Assembly (NCBI GenBank): GCA_018672825.1
Contig: JABHUE010000023.1
Coordinates: 1 to 60,310, forward strand
DNA from: Pseudomonadota bacterium
GTDB lineage: Bacteria > Pseudomonadota > Gammaproteobacteria > Arenicellales > UBA868
Direction of reading: 5' to 3'
Length of the DNA stretch: 60,310 nt
This document shows, piece after piece, positions 17,934 through 27,026 of the stretch (the stretch's first letter is position 1; each line of letters opens with the position of its first letter). The position numbers and the translations under genes were made by a program. The notes under the pieces were generated by a model. That model worked only from the letters and a program-made list of their open reading frames with translations, ran no database searches and was not told the origin of the DNA.

Positions 17934-18979
17934 GATTTTCTTAAAGTTTCCTCAGTTGGTGTCCGCATGACTTGATCTAACACCCGCCGCACGCTGATAA
18001 AGTACGGCCAGATATTAAAAATCGACTTTACAGGTATTGATGGCATTATGAGGGTTGAATTACCCCATCCGGGACGCCACTCAAAAAATCGATCCCTGCT
18101 GGAGATTAAGCAAATTGTCGATGCCCCCACAGCGCTTGCAAGATGAGCTGTTCCTGAGTCATTACAAACAACCGCAGATGCCTTCGAGAGCAACGTTGCT
18201 AATGCTGAAACGCGAGCGGTATCGGCAACTGAAAATCGACCGGCAAGCCGTCGTTTCCATGATGCTGTTTCCGATGGAGCAACCGTGAAAACACAGAAGT
18301 ACCCTTTCTGATGCAAATGATCCGCCAGCGCAATAAATCGATCCGGCAACCAGTTCTTTTTCAGTTTTCCACTGGTCGGCGAGATCACAATTAATTTTTT
18401 AGCGAGACCCTCATTTTTTTGGATTTCAGACGGTAATTTGATGCCATTGACAGAATCTGCATTCAAAAGATTCATTTCCCTGCGACAAAATTGAACGGTG
18501 TGACTCACCATGCTTGCGCTCAAATCTTGATGATTTCTCACCAATCCATGATGAGGCACCAACGGTTGAAGCGTTCGCTGAAATTCGGCTGGCAATGTTT
18601 GTGGATCGAATTGACCATCAAGTGAAGTCTCGTAATGTGCCAGACTAAAAAATGCGCTATGCCTCGCTAAATTTGGCCTTAAATCGACTCCGCCCTGCTG
18701 AAGATTTGGCGCCTGGGAATCAATAATCGATAGATCGTATTTCCGCGTAATCTTTTCGTAGTCATCATGATCAATATTCGGCCCGGTTTTAAAACCTGGG
18801 AGCCATTGATCCAGCTGATGCGGAAACTCACCACGCACCGTCACGTCAAACCCCTCTCTCACAAGATTATTCGCGATCACCAATGAAATTAAACTGTCGC
18901 CAAGTTTGCCTGGCGGAACAAACAAGAGCCGTGCATTTTTACCCGGCGTATTGACCAGATTAACTTCTTTACCTCTCAT
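17930..18979 (-). CDS. glycosyltransferase family 9 (heptosyltransferase-like)
   Basis: 349 aa. The N-terminal half has LLFVPPGKLGDSLISLVIANN, the GT9 nucleotide-sugar domain start. The C-terminal half has VISPTSGKLKKNWLPDRF and the conserved AVVCNDSGTAHLASAVGA, the donor-binding signature. GT9 enzymes build LPS inner core in the cytoplasm, which fits a Gram-negative host. The translational overlap with a CoA-transferase is odd. No other LPS gene is near. Confidence 0.85.
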   Translation of the reverse strand: MRGKEVNLVNTPGKNARLLFVPPGKLGDSLISLVIANNLVREGFDVTVRGEFPHQLDQWLPGFKTGPNIDHDDYEKITRKYDLSIIDSQAPNLQQGGVDLRPNLARHSAFFSLAHYETSLDGQFDPQTLPAEFQRTLQPLVPHHGLVRNHQDLSASMVSHTVQFCRREMNLLNADSVNGIKLPSEIQKNEGLAKKLIVISPTSGKLKKNWLPDRFIALADHLHQKGYFCVFTVAPSETASWKRRLAGRFSVADTARVSALATLLSKASAVVCNDSGTAHLASAVGASTICLISSRDRFFEWRPGWGNSTLIMPSIPVKSIFNIWPYFISVRRVLDQVMRTPTEETLRKS

Positions 18980-19322
18980 ACCGTCAATTGTCCTTTACCC
19001 TGTGACCTTGGCACTCACAAAATAATAATAGCCTGTTCTCTCAGGATAGCGGCATCCCCGCTTAATCAAATCGAATATAACGTTGCCCATTCAGCTTTGT
19101 CACAATCTTACTCTAGATGCAATCGCCCATGCGTCAGAAGCTCTGATAAGCAAACGATCAAAACATTGGAATCTTCGCAACCCATTATCACGAACGAATT
19201 AACCTCACCGAGATGGGTTAATGGCGCGTATTTTGACGACAAACGGGAAGCTTCAAATTCCAAAGTCTGGACAACCGGTTAAAGCTCCAAAGAGGACAAT
19301 TAATTTTTCAATCAGAACAGCT
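18980..19322. other. 343-bp intergenic region without a supported gene
   Basis: Lies between the GT9 start (transcribed leftward) and the end of the fused reductase gene. It should carry the GT9 promoter and the 3' end of the cupin-to-reductase operon. I see no strong hairpin with a T tract. AACCGGTT at 19273-19280 is a short palindrome. A 61-codon plus-strand reading frame inside has no ribosome site or recognisable product. Confidence 0.5.
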
Positions 19323-20642
19323 TCAAAGGTCGAGAATGAGGGTTTCGCCCGCTTTTGCTCGTGAGATGCAGATCATGATTTCCTGGTTATCCGACTTCTC
19401 AAGATCGGTGAGCACAAGATCCCGGTGTTCAGGAACGCCGCCAAGAATATTGACTCGACAACATCCGCACAAACCATCTTCACACGATGACTCGATCTCA
19501 ACGCCTGCCTTTCGAATTGCCTGAAGAATCGTTTCATCCTCGCCGACCGTTAATGTGAGATTCTGACGAGATAAGACAATCTCAAAGGCGTCATTCTTCT
19601 TCGCAACTGCCTCAAGGGCCGGTACAAACTGTTCCCAATGTGTCGCACCTTCTGTCCAATGAGCTGAAGACTCCCGAACAGCGGAAACAAGACCGGGAGG
19701 TCCACAAACATAGACGTGCGCATTTCCCTCTTGTTGCGACAGCAAGGAAGTTAATGGAATGCCTTGCGTCGGATCTCCGTTATCAAAATGAATCGTATGG
19801 CGATCATCAAATATAGATTTAATTTCGTCCAGAAACGGCGCATGCGCCTCATCCGGCGCGCAAAAATACAGATGAAAAGAAGCGCCTCGTTGACGCATTT
19901 CATGACCCATCGCCATCATCGGCGTGATACCGATGCCCCCAGCGATTAATAGATGATGAGAAGCTGACCAATCAACCGGAAAATTATTGGCGGGACTGCT
20001 CGCCTCAACCGAGTCACCAACAGACAATTGATCAATCAACCAATCCGATCCCCCTCGACTTGGTTTTTCCCGGCGAACACCCAGTACATACTTTTTGCGA
20101 TCACGAGAGTCGCCCGCTAACGAATAACTGCGGCGTAAGCCCTGACCTGTGAATAAGTCGATGTGAGCGCCAGGCTCGAAGAGCGGCAGATCTGCTCCAT
20201 CCGCACTCGTCAATTCATATCGACAGATATCATGGGCAAATTCCTCAACCGCACTTACTTTTAGACGATGGCGCTCGCTTTTTTTAGGCGGGAGGGTTCG
20301 CTGTTTAGAATCGATAAGCAGTCGATCCACTAGTACACCCTTTGCAATATGGGATTCCAGAATTTCATCAATATCATTCTCGTCATCATAGTGATACCAA
20401 ATTCCCTCAGGGTAAATAACCATCACTGGCCCTAACTCACATCGATCTAAACAACCACTTTTATTGATTCTTAATCGGATATTTGATTTCAGATCTTTAG
20501 CTCGTGCTTTCATGTATTCTTGAAGCGCTATCGAGCCACGAAGACTGCAAGAGCCCCGCGGATGTCCTGCCGCTCGCTCATTGATACAGCAGAAAACGTG
20601 AACATCGAAATAAAGATTCTTGGGTGAATTGATATCTTTCAT
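19323..20642 (-). CDS. three-cofactor electron-transfer protein: Trx-like 2Fe-2S domain + FAD/NAD reductase + plant-type 2Fe-2S domain
   Basis: 439-aa fusion. Residues 1-110 form a thioredoxin-like [2Fe-2S] ferredoxin with C19-x12-C32 and C64-x3-C68. Residues about 120-340 are a PDR/VanB-type reductase with RSYSL (171-175, FAD) and GGIGITPMM (235-243, NAD). The C-terminus is a plant-type [2Fe-2S] ferredoxin with C387, C392, C395 and C425. It should pass electrons from NAD(P)H to an oxygenase, or take them from one cluster to the other. No oxygenase sits beside it. Last gene of the cupin, agmatine-deiminase-like, reductase operon. Confidence 0.9.
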   Translation of the reverse strand: MKDINSPKNLYFDVHVFCCINERAAGHPRGSCSLRGSIALQEYMKARAKDLKSNIRLRINKSGCLDRCELGPVMVIYPEGIWYHYDDENDIDEILESHIAKGVLVDRLLIDSKQRTLPPKKSERHRLKVSAVEEFAHDICRYELTSADGADLPLFEPGAHIDLFTGQGLRRSYSLAGDSRDRKKYVLGVRREKPSRGGSDWLIDQLSVGDSVEASSPANNFPVDWSASHHLLIAGGIGITPMMAMGHEMRQRGASFHLYFCAPDEAHAPFLDEIKSIFDDRHTIHFDNGDPTQGIPLTSLLSQQEGNAHVYVCGPPGLVSAVRESSAHWTEGATHWEQFVPALEAVAKKNDAFEIVLSRQNLTLTVGEDETILQAIRKAGVEIESSCEDGLCGCCRVNILGGVPEHRDLVLTDLEKSDNQEIMICISRAKAGETLILDL

Positions 20643-20660
20643 TAATCTTTTACGGTAGGT

Positions 20661-21683
20661 TTAACGTGGGCCTGTCGCTGGTTGCTGCTGGGTAATACAG
20701 TGAATACCCCCGCCGCCAGGCGCAATATGATCGATTCTTAATGAGACCACTTCACGCTCGGGAAAAATACGCTGATAAACGGCTTTCGCACGATCATCCC
20801 CTGAAAGACCATACGACGGCATAATGATAGCACCGTTGGCCATATAACTATTGATATATGACGTGCAAAAGCGTTCTCCACCATCACATTGCCACGCGTC
20901 TTCTATAAAAATTAAATCCAACGGACGCCCCTTTGCGTCAGTCTGACCTTCGAGTGCTTTTCGATTCTCCATTAAGATTTCATAGCGCGGATGATCACGA
21001 TCGAATGCGGCCTCGACCAATACACGTCCCGGTCCTACAAAAGCGGCTAATCCATCTACATGACCATTGGTTTCATCCTCCAGCGGGTCGCCGGGAATCC
21101 AAATGATCTTAGTCACGCCCAGCATACGAGAAAGCTCCCTCTCGACCTCGCTTTTGCTCCAGCCAGGATTCCGGTTTGGATTCAAAAAACAGGTCTCAGT
21201 GGTAATCAGCGTCCCCTGCCCGTCAACTGTAATGCCGCCTCCTTCTGCGACCATCTCGGATTGAAATGAGCGCAGCCCGAGATGGGAAAGCAATCGTGAT
21301 CCTGCCTGCGCGTCATCAGCAAAAGGTTCATAGTTGCCACCCCAAGCGTTGAATCCAAAACATGTCGCGGCTACATCACCCTGATCATTGATCAAAAAAT
21401 TGGGTCCGTTATCACGAAACCAACCATCATCGATCGGGATCTCCACGCATTCAATTTTGTGACCGAGTGCAGCCTCGGCAATAGCTCGATCGCGTGGATG
21501 AACCGCCATCGATACTGGCTCGAATCTTGAAATCGCCTGCGCCACCTCGACATAATTTTGGCAAATTGCCTCACTCACAAAACCTTCTCGACACGGCCAC
21601 GCCATCCAACAACGGTCATGAAGAGTCCATTCAGCGGGCATAAAAAAGCCCGACTCGGCTGGATTGCTTAATGGGTATTTCAT
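20661..21683 (-). CDS. agmatine deiminase family protein
   Basis: 340-aa amidinotransferase-fold hydrolase. The family converts agmatine to N-carbamoylputrescine plus ammonia. Visible: DDGWFRDNGPNFLIN near the N-terminus, EGGGITVDGQGTLITTE, ETNGHVDGLAAFVGPGRVL carrying the catalytic His, and GGGGIHCITQQQP with the nucleophile C329. All core motifs are intact. Its start overlaps the cupin stop (TAATG). The context (cupin, reductase, divergent MttB) is not that of a polyamine operon, so a related guanidino or betaine-like substrate is possible. Confidence 0.88.
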   Translation of the reverse strand: MKYPLSNPAESGFFMPAEWTLHDRCWMAWPCREGFVSEAICQNYVEVAQAISRFEPVSMAVHPRDRAIAEAALGHKIECVEIPIDDGWFRDNGPNFLINDQGDVAATCFGFNAWGGNYEPFADDAQAGSRLLSHLGLRSFQSEMVAEGGGITVDGQGTLITTETCFLNPNRNPGWSKSEVERELSRMLGVTKIIWIPGDPLEDETNGHVDGLAAFVGPGRVLVEAAFDRDHPRYEILMENRKALEGQTDAKGRPLDLIFIEDAWQCDGGERFCTSYINSYMANGAIIMPSYGLSGDDRAKAVYQRIFPEREVVSLRIDHIAPGGGGIHCITQQQPATGPR

Positions 21684-22069
21684 TATTCGCTTTTTGTTTG
21701 GGTGCCGACACCACTACCTTTGATTCGATACTCTTCCCTTGGCGGGCTAAATACATCAAGTATTGTGGCACCTTCGCTGCCCGCCCTGAAAGCATGGAAA
21801 ACATTTGAAGGGGTCCGCCAAAAATCTCCGGCTGAAACATCGATGCTGTCATTACCCTGTATGCGCACCCCATCGCCATTCAAAAGGACGCCCCATTGCT
21901 CCTGCTCATGTGAATGAATCTCACTTTCAGCGCCAGGGTTTAATCGAACAACAGAAAGCATTGCATGATCCCCTGCAAATATTCGGGTGGTCACCCCTGG
22001 GCCTAGCTCACGCATTATTCCCTGTGACAGGTTGTCCAGATTAAAAAAGTTTTCTGCCATATCAATCAT
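21683..22069 (-). CDS. small cupin-domain protein
   Basis: 128-aa single-domain cupin. Motif 1 is read in GAESEIHSHEQEQWGVLLNGDG (His-x-His with Glu downstream), and motif 2 in PSNVFHAFRAGSEG. These residues can hold a divalent metal. Such proteins act as small dioxygenases, isomerases or ligand-binding regulators, and the sequence does not decide between them. First gene of the minus operon with the agmatine-deiminase-like gene. Confidence 0.82.
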   Translation of the reverse strand: MIDMAENFFNLDNLSQGIMRELGPGVTTRIFAGDHAMLSVVRLNPGAESEIHSHEQEQWGVLLNGDGVRIQGNDSIDVSAGDFWRTPSNVFHAFRAGSEGATILDVFSPPREEYRIKGSGVGTQTKSE

Positions 22070-22239
22070 CCAAATTAGTTGAATCCAAAATCTTTACATC
22101 CCCGCTTAAAAAGACGGCCTTATTCGTTCGTTAGTCACGAATCCTTACCACTCGGATTCCCGGACGATGACGACACTGTGAATTTTATCGTGTCAACCGA
22201 CCCAGAATCTAAACCGTTTTCGCGGAAAATTGGTATGCT

Positions 22240-22256
22240 TAAGATCTAAAATCTTA
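22240..22256. promoter_or_regulatory. short inverted repeat in the cupin/mttB divergent region
   Basis: TAAGAT-CTAAA-ATCTTA, a perfect 6-bp dyad with a 5-nt spacer, lies in the 243-bp gap between the divergent cupin and mttB-like genes, about 57 nt before the mttB start. It could be an operator for one or both genes. No regulator gene is adjacent, and the repeat is short enough to be chance. Confidence 0.3.
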
Positions 22257-22312
22257 TCAAACAAGCTCGCTTCGACAAATTAACACCTCCGCGATAATTA
22301 AAATCAAAATCT

Positions 22313-23899
22313 ATGAAAGCACAGGATAAACGCCAAAAACGCCGTACTGCTGCCGATCGCCAGGCAAAAGCTCAGGCGCGTCTACTCGGGGGGAAAAGCC
22401 CTGCCATCCAACCTGGAATGCAGGGGGGGCAATACCAACCGCTCACGGACAACGATCTCAAAAAAATTCATGAAGCGGCTCTTACTATTTTAGAACATAC
22501 CGGCATTGGCAATCCCCTCACGGAACTGCTGGATATTGTTCTACCTCTGGGTGCCGAACTCAATCGCCACGGTCGGCTATGCTTCCCCAGAAGTCTTGTT
22601 GAAGACATCATCTCGGGAGCCGCTCGCGAATACACCGTTTTTGCACGAGGCTCTCGGGCTGGTAAAGACGATATTCACTGCGACGGCAACCGAGTCTACT
22701 TCTCAAATTCAGGGAGCGCGGTCACCACCCTAGACAGCAGCAATCTGAAATATCGCCCTTCGACGATGCTCGATATGTACGATTTTACCCGCCTGGTCGA
22801 CCAACTCGACAACATTCACATGTCGGGAGATACCGTAATCGGGACTGATGTCCCAGATGATTTCGAACACGATATGACCATGGTCTATGCTTTGATGGCA
22901 GGCACAGAGAAGCCTTTGTGTTTATCTTTTCGAAAACGAGAAAACATTCCTCCCGCATTAAAAATTTTCGATCTGGCATCCGGTGGCGACGGTACATTCA
23001 TGAAAAAGCCTTCGGTTATTTTTGGCGGCTGTCCGATTGTTTCGCCTCTCCGGTTCGGCAGAGAGAATCTTGAAGTCATGATGGATGCGACCCGACTTGG
23101 CCTCGTGAGTGATATTGCAGTCGCACCCCAATCTGGTGCAACAGCGCCCGCAACACTTGCCGGAATCCTGGCCCAGGTCGTTGCCGAAACCCTCTCCTGC
23201 CTGATGATCGTTAACTTAATTCGACCCGGCTGCCCTGTCACTTTCGCCACCTGGCCGTTCGTAACAGATCTTAGAACAGGCTCTTTCACCGGCGGCAGCG
23301 GAGAACAGGCGCTTCTTGCGGCGGCGGCGATTCAAGTGGGCAATTACTATGGACTCCCTAATAGTGTCGGGGCGGGCATGACCGACTCTAAAATTCCGGA
23401 CGCCCAGTATGGCTATGAAAAAGGCTTAACCATCGCGCTAGCGGCTTTATCCGGAGCAAATCGGGTTTGCGAAGTGGGCGGCATGATGGGAAGCCTGATG
23501 GGCTGTAGTTTTGAATCAATGGTCATCGATAACGAAGCGGTAGGAATGATTCAACGAACCATTCGCGGAATTGAAATATCTGACGATACGCTCGCCGTAG
23601 ACACTATCCATCAGTGCGCCATTGATCCCGGTCACTTTTTGGGTAGCGAACAAACCTTAAGCGTCATGGAAAGTGAGTACGTCTACCCCAAAATCATGGA
23701 TCGCGGGCCGGCGGACCAGTGGGAAGCTGAAGGCGCTTTAGACCTGTTCGAACGCAGCAAAAAAGTAAGTCGCGAAATACTGTCGACCCACTATCCCAAT
23801 TACTTCAGCCCTCTGGCAGATCAATTAATCCGAAGCAAATTTCCGATACGCCTCACACCCGAAGATATGCACCCCGAGTGCAATCGCTGGCGCACCTGA
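22313..23899 (+). CDS. trimethylamine methyltransferase (MttB) family protein, non-pyrrolysine
   Basis: 528-aa TIM-barrel methyltransferase of the MttB superfamily. The reading frame has no in-frame UAG, so it lacks the pyrrolysine of true trimethylamine methyltransferase and belongs with the betaine-type members (MtgB, MtpB, MtcB are characterised examples). Seen: LTDNDLKKIHEAALTILEHTGI at the N-terminus, FGGCPIVSPLRFG, and GGSGEQALLAAAAIQVGNYY followed by GAGMTDSKIPDAQ. The N-terminal tail of about 30 residues is strongly basic. No clear Shine-Dalgarno precedes the ATG. Characterised relatives pass methyl groups to a corrinoid protein, and none is encoded here. Confidence 0.88.
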   Translation: MKAQDKRQKRRTAADRQAKAQARLLGGKSPAIQPGMQGGQYQPLTDNDLKKIHEAALTILEHTGIGNPLTELLDIVLPLGAELNRHGRLCFPRSLVEDIISGAAREYTVFARGSRAGKDDIHCDGNRVYFSNSGSAVTTLDSSNLKYRPSTMLDMYDFTRLVDQLDNIHMSGDTVIGTDVPDDFEHDMTMVYALMAGTEKPLCLSFRKRENIPPALKIFDLASGGDGTFMKKPSVIFGGCPIVSPLRFGRENLEVMMDATRLGLVSDIAVAPQSGATAPATLAGILAQVVAETLSCLMIVNLIRPGCPVTFATWPFVTDLRTGSFTGGSGEQALLAAAAIQVGNYYGLPNSVGAGMTDSKIPDAQYGYEKGLTIALAALSGANRVCEVGGMMGSLMGCSFESMVIDNEAVGMIQRTIRGIEISDDTLAVDTIHQCAIDPGHFLGSEQTLSVMESEYVYPKIMDRGPADQWEAEGALDLFERSKKVSREILSTHYPNYFSPLADQLIRSKFPIRLTPEDMHPECNRWRT

Positions 23900-23957
23900 C
23901 AAACCTGACCGGTCAATAGATAAAACACCGCCGCTACGTGATTCGATAGTGGCATTA

Positions 23958-23980
23958 AAAAAGCTGTCATTTGCGACGGC
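23958..23980 (-). terminator. possible weak terminator downstream of the LysE gene
   Basis: Read on the minus strand, GCCGTC (23980-23975) and GACAGC (23968-23963) can pair with one mismatch and are followed by six T residues. It is about 50 nt past the lysE-family stop and opposite the end of the mttB gene. The stem is short and imperfect. Confidence 0.3.
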
Positions 23981-24031
23981 AAATTGGGTAGATAAATCCA
24001 TTAACTAACCTGCATGCTAATCGGCATGGTC

Positions 24032-24628
24032 TTAGATCGAACTATCCAGTGCAACAGCCCAGATCACGATTAAAACTGTGCATAAACTTAAACCCCTCAT
24101 CAGCCAGCGTTCAGCCGGCTTGCCCGCAAGAAGACGAACGACAAGCGCTCCGCCTGCGCACCACAAACTGTGAAACACAATCTGCACGCCCAGGAATGTA
24201 CCGCTGATGATCAGTGTCTGCTCTAGTAGTGACTGAGACGGCACGGGAAAGTGGCCGTAGGCAAACACCAGCATCGCCCATGCCTTCGGGTTGAGCGGAT
24301 GCACCGCAAGACCTTTCCAAAAGGATTCAGCCTGCTTTAGCTCGCGCTTCGTTAGTAAAAATCCAGACATACGAAGGGCTAACCAAGCTAAATACGCGAC
24401 ACTCACCATCTTTAACGCAAAAAGGACTTCTGAATAAGTCGATAGAATTTCCCAAAGACCTAAACCTAAAAGCGCGTTAATTAACAGCTTGCCCAGTGCA
24501 ACGCCGGACACAAAAGGCACGCTTCGCCAAAAACCAAAATTTGCACCCGATGTCATCAGAAGCATATTGGCGGGCCCCGGAGTGCCGACCATCACAATAG
24601 CAAAAAGCAATAAAGGTAGAAAATCCAC
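24032..24628 (-). CDS. LysE/RhtB-family amino-acid exporter
   Basis: 198-aa inner-membrane protein with about six hydrophobic segments. The N-terminus MDFLPLLLFAIVMVGTPGPANML carries the family TPGPA/N signature, and NPKAWAMLVFAYGHF is the second conserved stretch. LysE-family exporters release amino acids or derivatives such as homoserine lactones, threonine or cysteine. Substrate unknown. Divergent from malate synthase across 158 bp. Confidence 0.9.
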   Translation of the reverse strand: MDFLPLLLFAIVMVGTPGPANMLLMTSGANFGFWRSVPFVSGVALGKLLINALLGLGLWEILSTYSEVLFALKMVSVAYLAWLALRMSGFLLTKRELKQAESFWKGLAVHPLNPKAWAMLVFAYGHFPVPSQSLLEQTLIISGTFLGVQIVFHSLWCAGGALVVRLLAGKPAERWLMRGLSLCTVLIVIWAVALDSSI

Positions 24629-24786
24629 TAGACGTTAACTCCAGAATTTCGGGTAACTCAGCAAGCTCAGAACACAGAAGAATATCTTTTTTTGCATAAT
24701 TTTTTCTGATAGAGATGATGATAGAATCCTGATCCCTACTTTTTCGCATCTTGTAGCTATTTTTTAGGCAATATTGGTATTTACCT

Positions 24787-26949
24787 GTGAACGAACGCAT
24801 CAACCTACACGGACTTCAAGTGGATAAAGGGCTTCACGCTCTTATCAATGACGAGGCAATTCCCGCGACTGGAATCGACGCTGAAAAATTTTGGGAAGGA
24901 TTCGCCAAAATTATCGAGGATCTTTCGCCCAAGAACGAGGGCCTGCTTGAGCGCCGAAAATTACTCGAGAAATCAATCAACAAGTGGCACATCGAGCGAA
25001 AGGGTAGTCCTCATGATTCGAATGCGTATCGTGAATTTCTCTTGGAAATCGGCTATCTCGCGCCTGAAGGTGCAGATTTCAAAGCGACCACAGAAAATGT
25101 TGATGACGAAATTACCTCTATTCCAGGACCCCAACTTGTCGTTCCTGTAAATAATGCCCGATATGCGATTAACGCTGCAAACGCCCGATGGGGATCCCTC
25201 TACGACGCGCTCTATGGTACCGACGTCATTGCGGAAAAGACTGCTGTATCGGTAGACGGTTATGATCCATCCCGAGGCGCAAAAGTCGTTGCGTATGCAA
25301 ATGATTTCCTGGATCAATTCGTCCCTCTTGACAGCATCTCCCACAGCAGTGTGACGGCTTACTCAATCCAAAACGGCTCATTGATCGCGCACACTGACAA
25401 CAATCAAGATCATCAGCTGAGCACCCCAAGCCAGTTACGTGGATTTCAGGGACAACCGGAATCCCCTTCCGTTGTTTTACTTAAAAATAATCACCTTCAT
25501 ATCGAGATCGTTATTGATCGAGCAAATCAAATCGGCGCATCGAGCCGTTCAGGGGTTTGCGATATTGTGCTTGAATCCGCTATTACCGTTATTCAAGACT
25601 GTGAAGACTCAGTCGCGGCTGTTGATGGCCCAGACAAGACTGAAGTTTATCGAAACTGGCTAGGCCTCATGAAAGGCACGCTTGCCACAACGATCAAAAA
25701 AGGAGCCGTCAGCTTTCAACGCCGATTAAACGCCGACCGATACTACTTTGCACCAGACGGCACCTCATTTTCATTGCCCGGCCGAGCGTTAATGCTGGTC
25801 AGAAACGTAGGGCACTTAATGACAAACCCAGCAATTCTTGACGACAACGGCAAAGAGGTATTTGAGGGAATTATTGACTCTGTTGTCACTGCCTTAATTG
25901 CGCTGCACGATCTCAATGACTCTGCCAATCGGAACTCAAGGACGGGCGCCATGTATATTGTAAAGCCAAAAATGCACGGTCCTGAGGAAGTCCAATTTAC
26001 GGTCGAATTGTTTGAGCGGACCGAGGCACTACTGAATATGACGCCCGGAACCATGAAAGTCGGCATCATGGATGAGGAGCGACGAACCAGCATCAATCTC
26101 AAGGAATGTATTCGTGCCGCTGCGGACCGGGTCATCTTTATCAACACGGGATTTTTAGACCGAACCGGAGATGAAATTCATACGTCAATGGAAGCAGGGC
26201 CGATGATTCGAAAATCAGAAATGAAAGCGCAGCCATGGATTACTGCGTATGAAGACTGGAATGTGGATATTGGACTACGCTGCGGCTTGCCGGGACATGC
26301 CCAAATTGGTAAAGGCATGTGGGCAATGCCAGACGAGATGGCCGCGATGATGAAGGCAAAAGGTGATCATCCCAAAGCGGGTGCGAATACCGCGTGGGTT
26401 CCCTCGCCAACTGCTGCCACCCTCCATGCAATTCACTATCACGAGACCGACGTTCTCGCTCATCAAAAGACAATTGCAAATCGAGCGCCAGCAATGCTCG
26501 ACGATATCCTTAAGATTCCCGTCAGCGAATCCCCTGACTGGTCGACCCAGGACATTCTTGAAGAGGTCGACAATAATTGTCAGGGCATTCTTGGATACGT
26601 TGTTCGATGGATCGATCAAGGCGTTGGCTGCTCAAAGGTGCCCGACATTCATGACACCGGTCTCATGGAGGATCGAGCAACCCTTAGAATATCGAGTCAG
26701 CACATTGCCAATTGGTTACATCATGACATTGTCGACAAGGACTTGGTGATGGATTCGCTACATCGAATGGCCGAAGTGGTTGATCGTCAAAACGCGAACG
26801 ACCCCGTTTATAAACCTATGACGCCAAGTTGCGATGGTGTTGCGTTTAATGCAGCTTGCGATTTAATTTTCAACGGACGGGATGTGTGTAATGGCTACAC
26901 TGAGCCACCGCTTCACCTTCGACGCATCGAGCAGAAATCTTCTGGCTAG
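24787..26949 (+). CDS. glcB: malate synthase G
   Basis: Condenses glyoxylate with acetyl-CoA to malate; cytoplasmic, Mg-dependent. 720 aa, the usual length for isoform G. Hallmarks: [15 protein letters not shown] (acidic metal region), [42 protein letters not shown], and [20 protein letters not shown] with the catalytic Asp. The start is a GTG, because no in-frame ATG precedes the conserved N-terminal helix. No clear Shine-Dalgarno. Convergent with the msm operon. In an organism with malyl-CoA lyase it may take up glyoxylate when C1 acceptor demand is low (inference). Confidence 0.96.
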   Translation: MNERINLHGLQVDKGLHALINDEAIPATGIDAEKFWEGFAKIIEDLSPKNEGLLERRKLLEKSINKWHIERKGSPHDSNAYREFLLEIGYLAPEGADFKATTENVDDEITSIPGPQLVVPVNNARYAINAANARWGSLYDALYGTDVIAEKTAVSVDGYDPSRGAKVVAYANDFLDQFVPLDSISHSSVTAYSIQNGSLIAHTDNNQDHQLSTPSQLRGFQGQPESPSVVLLKNNHLHIEIVIDRANQIGASSRSGVCDIVLESAITVIQDCEDSVAAVDGPDKTEVYRNWLGLMKGTLATTIKKGAVSFQRRLNADRYYFAPDGTSFSLPGRALMLVRNVGHLMTNPAILDDNGKEVFEGIIDSVVTALIALHDLNDSANRNSRTGAMYIVKPKMHGPEEVQFTVELFERTEALLNMTPGTMKVGIMDEERRTSINLKECIRAAADRVIFINTGFLDRTGDEIHTSMEAGPMIRKSEMKAQPWITAYEDWNVDIGLRCGLPGHAQIGKGMWAMPDEMAAMMKAKGDHPKAGANTAWVPSPTAATLHAIHYHETDVLAHQKTIANRAPAMLDDILKIPVSESPDWSTQDILEEVDNNCQGILGYVVRWIDQGVGCSKVPDIHDTGLMEDRATLRISSQHIANWLHHDIVDKDLVMDSLHRMAEVVDRQNANDPVYKPMTPSCDGVAFNAACDLIFNGRDVCNGYTEPPLHLRRIEQKSSG

Positions 26950-27026
26950 ACACGACTCCATCCACAGAAAACGCTGAGACAGGCGAATCAAGAAAACAGC
27001 GTAACGTCTTTTGTTTAACGTTATCC

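Noticed and set aside
24477-24803. 108-codon minus frame spanning the lysE/glcB divergent region
   Set aside because: Overlaps the lysE start and the glcB start; no ribosome site or motif.
26971-27002. ACGCTG/CAGCGT dyad between glcB and msmD
   Set aside because: 6-bp stem with a 20-nt loop and only a loose T-rich tract; too weak to list as a terminator.
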